Assembly: GCF_037975245.1 (NCBI RefSeq)
Contig: NC_092579.1
Span: forward strand, 17,324,178 to 17,388,177
Direction of reading: 5' to 3'
DNA: 64,000 bases
Source of the DNA: Apostichopus japonicus
Lineage: Eukaryota > Echinodermata > Holothuroidea > Aspidochirotida > Stichopodidae
The notes beneath the pieces were generated by a model. The model did not search any database and was not told the DNA's origin. It saw only the letters and a list, made by a program, of their open reading frames with translations. This document shows, piece after piece, positions 60,897-64,000 of this stretch (positions are counted from its first letter, which is position 1; every line of letters starts with the position of its first letter). A program made the translations under genes and the position numbers.

Positions 60897-61022
60897 GTGA
60901 GCCTAAGGATCTCATCGAGATGCTCTTTCACTACAAGGAGGGGATGAAGAGAGAGGGAAAAGAAGACATGAACCAAATCACAGACACTCACATCAAACAG
61001 ACTGTCTCGGATGTCTTCAATG
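60897..61022 (+). pseudogene. CYP paralogue, exon 6 equivalent
   Basis: It differs from exon 6 of the complete gene at only two of 126 bases (one E-to-G change in HYKEGMKREG, one silent). About 100 bp of following intron is also conserved. The acceptor TTCAAAAG is usable and the donor is GTCACT. The intron upstream of it is unrelated to the other gene's. Confidence 0.88.
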
Positions 61023-61276
61023 GTCACTATTCATTCTCTCTTTAATACACTTAATGCTACATATTTGTGCTTCCATTCATCCTTACATTCCAGCATCTCA
61101 AGGCATGTTGGACAAAGATGTTGGTAATTCACAACTCTCTCTCTCTCTCTAGTATAGTATAGTATAACAAAGAAAAAATTGTGTCTGCATTGTTGCGTTG
61201 ACTGTTATCGTGTGCAACGTGCCAAGGAATCACCAAGCCAGTTCATTTTCATATTTTCTATAAACTCCTTTCTCAA

Positions 61277-61516
61277 CGGGAACCGATACATCCATCTATA
61301 CCATGCACTGGTCTGTAATGCTCCTTTGTGAGTTTCCCGACATTCAGGAGAAAGTAGGCGAAGAAGTTGACAGAATCGTTGGATGGGACAGACTGCCCTC
61401 ACTGGATGATCGTGAGAAACTGACGTACACCACAGCAACCCTGTATGAGGTCATGAGGTTCAGTTCAATCTTGCCACTCTCTGTGCCCCATGCAACATCA
61501 AAAGAAGTGCAAATCG
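61277..61516 (+). pseudogene. CYP paralogue, exon 7 equivalent with lost acceptor
   Basis: It encodes [40 protein letters not shown], then [20 protein letters not shown]. By eye, about 80% of bases match the complete gene. The two bases before it (61275-61276) are AA instead of AG. The nearest upstream AG (61240-61241) would not keep the frame. The donor GTAATC is intact. Confidence 0.88.
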
Positions 61517-62174
61517 GTAATCATTTATCTGTCTCTGTGTAAATCAAATGACGTTATAGTAACAGCTACTGGTTGTATTGTCTCGGCAGTGTAACTGCCC
61601 TCTTTGAAAAGAACTAATGTACTTGCTAAGTTTTTGTTGGGTTTGTTTTCCTCTGGAGTAGAACACAGTAGTTGGTGGGTGATGTCATCATAGCAAATGT
61701 TCTTCAAAAGTTTGACATTCCGGTTATAATCTCCCAACACGATTTATCCTTGAAAGTAAGTATACTTGGAATGTGCGTTTAGCTGCTATTTTTCTCTGTA
61801 TTCAGAATGCCATCAAAATGTAACTGTCTTGTAGAAATATTTATGTTAATCTGTGAATAAGTTAGTTTAACATTATGAAGAAAAACAGGACAAAACCTGT
61901 TTCAGATGAATTGCCGTAATGACATCATTCACTTCGCTGTTGCCAGATGCACTCGCAAAGTACCACCAAATCTCAATTGCCATGCAATGTGCTACAAGCA
62001 TGTGAGTTTGCCCTAAAGATTACAGAAAATTACCATGATTTTTTATAAAGTAATCTACTTTAGCCACCAGTGTATCCCTTCAAAAATCTTTTCACCTAGC
62101 TTTCCAAACAAGACTTCATCGGATCTCAGTATTTCAGAAATTCTAGTTTGTTGTTATTCACCCCCTCTTTTAAG

Positions 62175-62273
62175 GTGGCTTCACTCTTCCAGAAGGCACC
62201 TGGGTTCTCTTCAATCTGTTTTCAATGCACTACGATGACAAACTCTGGAATGAGCCAGAGACATTTAAACCAG
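62175..62273 (+). pseudogene. CYP paralogue, exon 8 equivalent
   Basis: It encodes GFTLPEGTWVLFNLFSMHYD, then DKLWNEPETFKP, between acceptor TTTTAAG and donor GTGAGA. It is the most diverged of the four exons (by eye about 75% of bases match), but the frame is intact. Confidence 0.87.
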
Positions 62274-63614
62274 GTGAGATTATCAAAGGATGGGTTAAAG
62301 CACAAAATCAATGTTACAGGTTACCGATATTATTTAAAAACAAACACTTCTATCAGCCAATGGTGCACTAACGTACCACTTTTTTTTAGTTGTGAGAAAT
62401 TATCCTTTTACTGCTGCTGGCCTTTGTGGTCTATTAGACACACCTAGTGTTGGGGTGTGGCAGGGAAGGGGTGGGGGCACAAGCTGGCTCCTGCAGGTTA
62501 GCTAGAACAAAGTGCAAAAAAAAACAGATTATTAATATTAATACATTGGTAAGGGTGAGAAGACAAGCAATATGCACAAAATGGAAGCTTTAAAATACTA
62601 TGTGGGTAACTCAAATACTGGGAGGTTGCTCCATACCTTGCAATCTCACTATTAGACACACACAATTTGGTCAGTTCCTTATATGCAAATCTCTAGTTTT
62701 GGAAAGCATAACACTTTCTCTGGCCTCAACTCACATGTGTGCAATGCACTACAAATTTGTCAAGGACAAAATGCTGTTGAATGTCAACCAAGGGTGCGCC
62801 GTTGTGTTTATGCAGGTAAGAGAACATGTTTCCGTTTTGATGTCATAAAAGAATGGATTAAAATTTAGGCCTGTATTGGCGAGTCAATGTCATTGTCATC
62901 AGGTTAGCATTAAAGGAGCATTCAATAGATTGATATCTTTTAATGCTGAATATTTTGGAACCAGAATAGCTATAGAAACACTACTGGCACTCAAATTTAT
63001 GGGTTTTTTCTTGGAATGACATATAGTAGGAAACTTCTGCCTAAAGTCAGAAGTAGCTATTAATATGTAAATTTGTTGTCACCAGATGAATGTACAAACA
63101 GACGAATGGAAATTTGTTCAACAGTGATGCTGTTATTCTTGTTATTGAGATACTGTTAAGCTTGGCATTATCTTCTTTCCTATGTAGAGTTTGATTTTAG
63201 ATTTGGTTCGGACAGAGAATGCCCTACAATATTGTTATGTGCCCCCACGTGTTTGTAAACTACATACAGTCTGAAAGAGATACCAGAGTAACCTGTAATC
63301 TACAAAAGACCAACAACGATTAAAGAAATAAAAATAATAGCTACATTCAACTAAGTCTAAGAATGAAATTGTTCTAGTGGTAGGGTGGGAGGAAAAAATG
63401 GAGAAAATAGTGAACGCAGAATGACTAAACCAATCAATTTAGATTGTTGGTTCCAGAACCAAAAACAATTGTTGGAGGAGGAAAGTTTCAATTGTTTGGT
63501 TATTTTTTTTATCTTTTTTTATTGCACAGCTGTTTGAGAAGGTGGCAAAAAGTACTTCTGAGGTGGTAATTACTAAAATGCATATATTTTTTTTCAATGT
63601 TCACCCATCATCAG

Positions 63615-63868
63615 AGCACTTTCTAGATGAAACTGGTAAAGTTCGTCTTCACCCGGAAGGTTTCCTGCCATTTTCCACCGGCCGACGTGTTTGTCTCGGC
63701 GAATCTCTAGCTAAAGCAGAGTTGTTTCTTCTATTCTCCTGGCTCTTTCAACATTACAGAGTTCGTAAATCACCAGGTCAAGAGGACAAGGATTATTCAG
63801 AGAGCACTTTTGTAGCTTTTGGAAGCCTTCCTCAGAATTACAAAGTGGTAGTTGAAAAGCGATTTTAG
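63615..63868 (+). pseudogene. CYP paralogue, exon 9 equivalent
   Basis: It starts after acceptor CATCAG. It encodes [20 protein letters not shown], then [15 protein letters not shown] with the heme cysteine, and ends YKVVVEKRF with TAG at 63866-63868. The first 130 bases are about 95% identical to the complete gene; the rest is clearly more diverged. Confidence 0.9.
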
Positions 63869-63979
63869 CTGTGATCTGTTTTTTGTTGTTGTTCAAAGTT
63901 CCATTGAGGTTTGGCATCATTTTCTAATGTGAATCTCAAAAAGATAATATAACACTGAATTACTTGAAGGCATCATCTA

Positions 63980-63985
63980 AATAAA
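63980..63985 (+). promoter_or_regulatory. Polyadenylation signal AATAAA
   Basis: A canonical AATAAA lies about 112 bases after the stop codon of the CYP paralogue. The cleavage site would be at or beyond the window edge. Confidence 0.6.
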
Positions 63986-64000
63986 CTGTCGTCTTATCTT

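Larger units (their letters stand above)
60897..63868 (+). pseudogene. Partial CYP2-clan P450 paralogue (exons 6-9 only)
   Basis: Four segments, 60897-61022, 61277-61516, 62175-62273 and 63615-63868, match exons 6-9 of the complete CYP gene with exactly the same lengths (126, 240, 99, 254 nt) and phases. All are open. The GTDTS I-helix, ExxR (YEVMRF), PEHF-like and heme-loop [10 protein letters not shown] motifs are intact. No exons 1-5 are found upstream, so the anchor, hinge and C-helix are missing. The acceptor before exon 7 reads CTCAA where AG is needed. An AATAAA signal lies at 63980. It is probably a pseudogene, or a truncated duplicate whose transcript would skip exon 7; an assembly gap or sequencing error could also produce this picture. 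Confidence 0.8.

Noticed and set aside
61205-61438. Minus-strand frame opposite the CYP paralogue exon 7
   Set aside because: It is the antisense shadow of a recognised P450 exon.

Overview
This window is eukaryotic and AT-rich, with coding exons separated by long introns bounded by GT and AG, and many decayed transposable elements. The two recognisable genes are an animal FOXRED2 homologue and an animal CYP2-clan cytochrome P450. Base composition, the tRNA-derived SINEs, the Tx1-like LINE and the hAT, Harbinger and TTAA-flanked elements together suggest a marine invertebrate deuterostome. An echinoderm such as a sea cucumber is my best guess, but the sequence alone does not fix the species.

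Layout. Positions 1-21641 hold the first three coding exons of a FOXRED2-like gene on the minus strand, with introns of about 13.2 and 7.1 kb; the rest of the gene lies beyond the left edge. Positions 21642-39454 are a gene-poor spacer with a palindromic MITE-like element, a tRNA-derived SINE, an hAT-type element with a clear 8-bp target duplication, and simple repeats. Positions 39455-53963 hold a complete nine-exon P450 gene on the minus strand. Its nine exons join in phase to a 511-residue protein with every P450 hallmark. Its introns carry a Harbinger-derived element, a 22-bp minisatellite split by a TTAA-flanked element that itself contains a SINE, a Penelope-like fragment, and a 3.5-kb inverted-repeat element enclosing a MITE and a Tx1-like LINE fragment. 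Positions 53964-60896 contain another TTAA-type MITE, a 21-bp perfect hairpin, a Jockey-like reverse transcriptase fragment, and an hAT-derived inverted structure whose centre is a degenerate telomere-like array. Positions 60897-63868 hold a partial P450 paralogue on the plus strand, equivalent to exons 6-9 of the complete gene, with the same exon lengths and phases. It lacks exons 1-5, and its exon-7 splice acceptor reads AA instead of AG.

How the genes relate. FOXRED2 (human ERFAD) is an ER-lumen flavoprotein of ER-associated degradation, and the P450 is an ER-membrane monooxygenase; nothing here links them functionally. The two P450 loci are head-to-head paralogues, and their similarity is patchy in a way that suggests gene conversion. 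I found no convincing new biochemical system. The most unusual content is the nested mobile-element architecture and the P450 paralogue mosaic.
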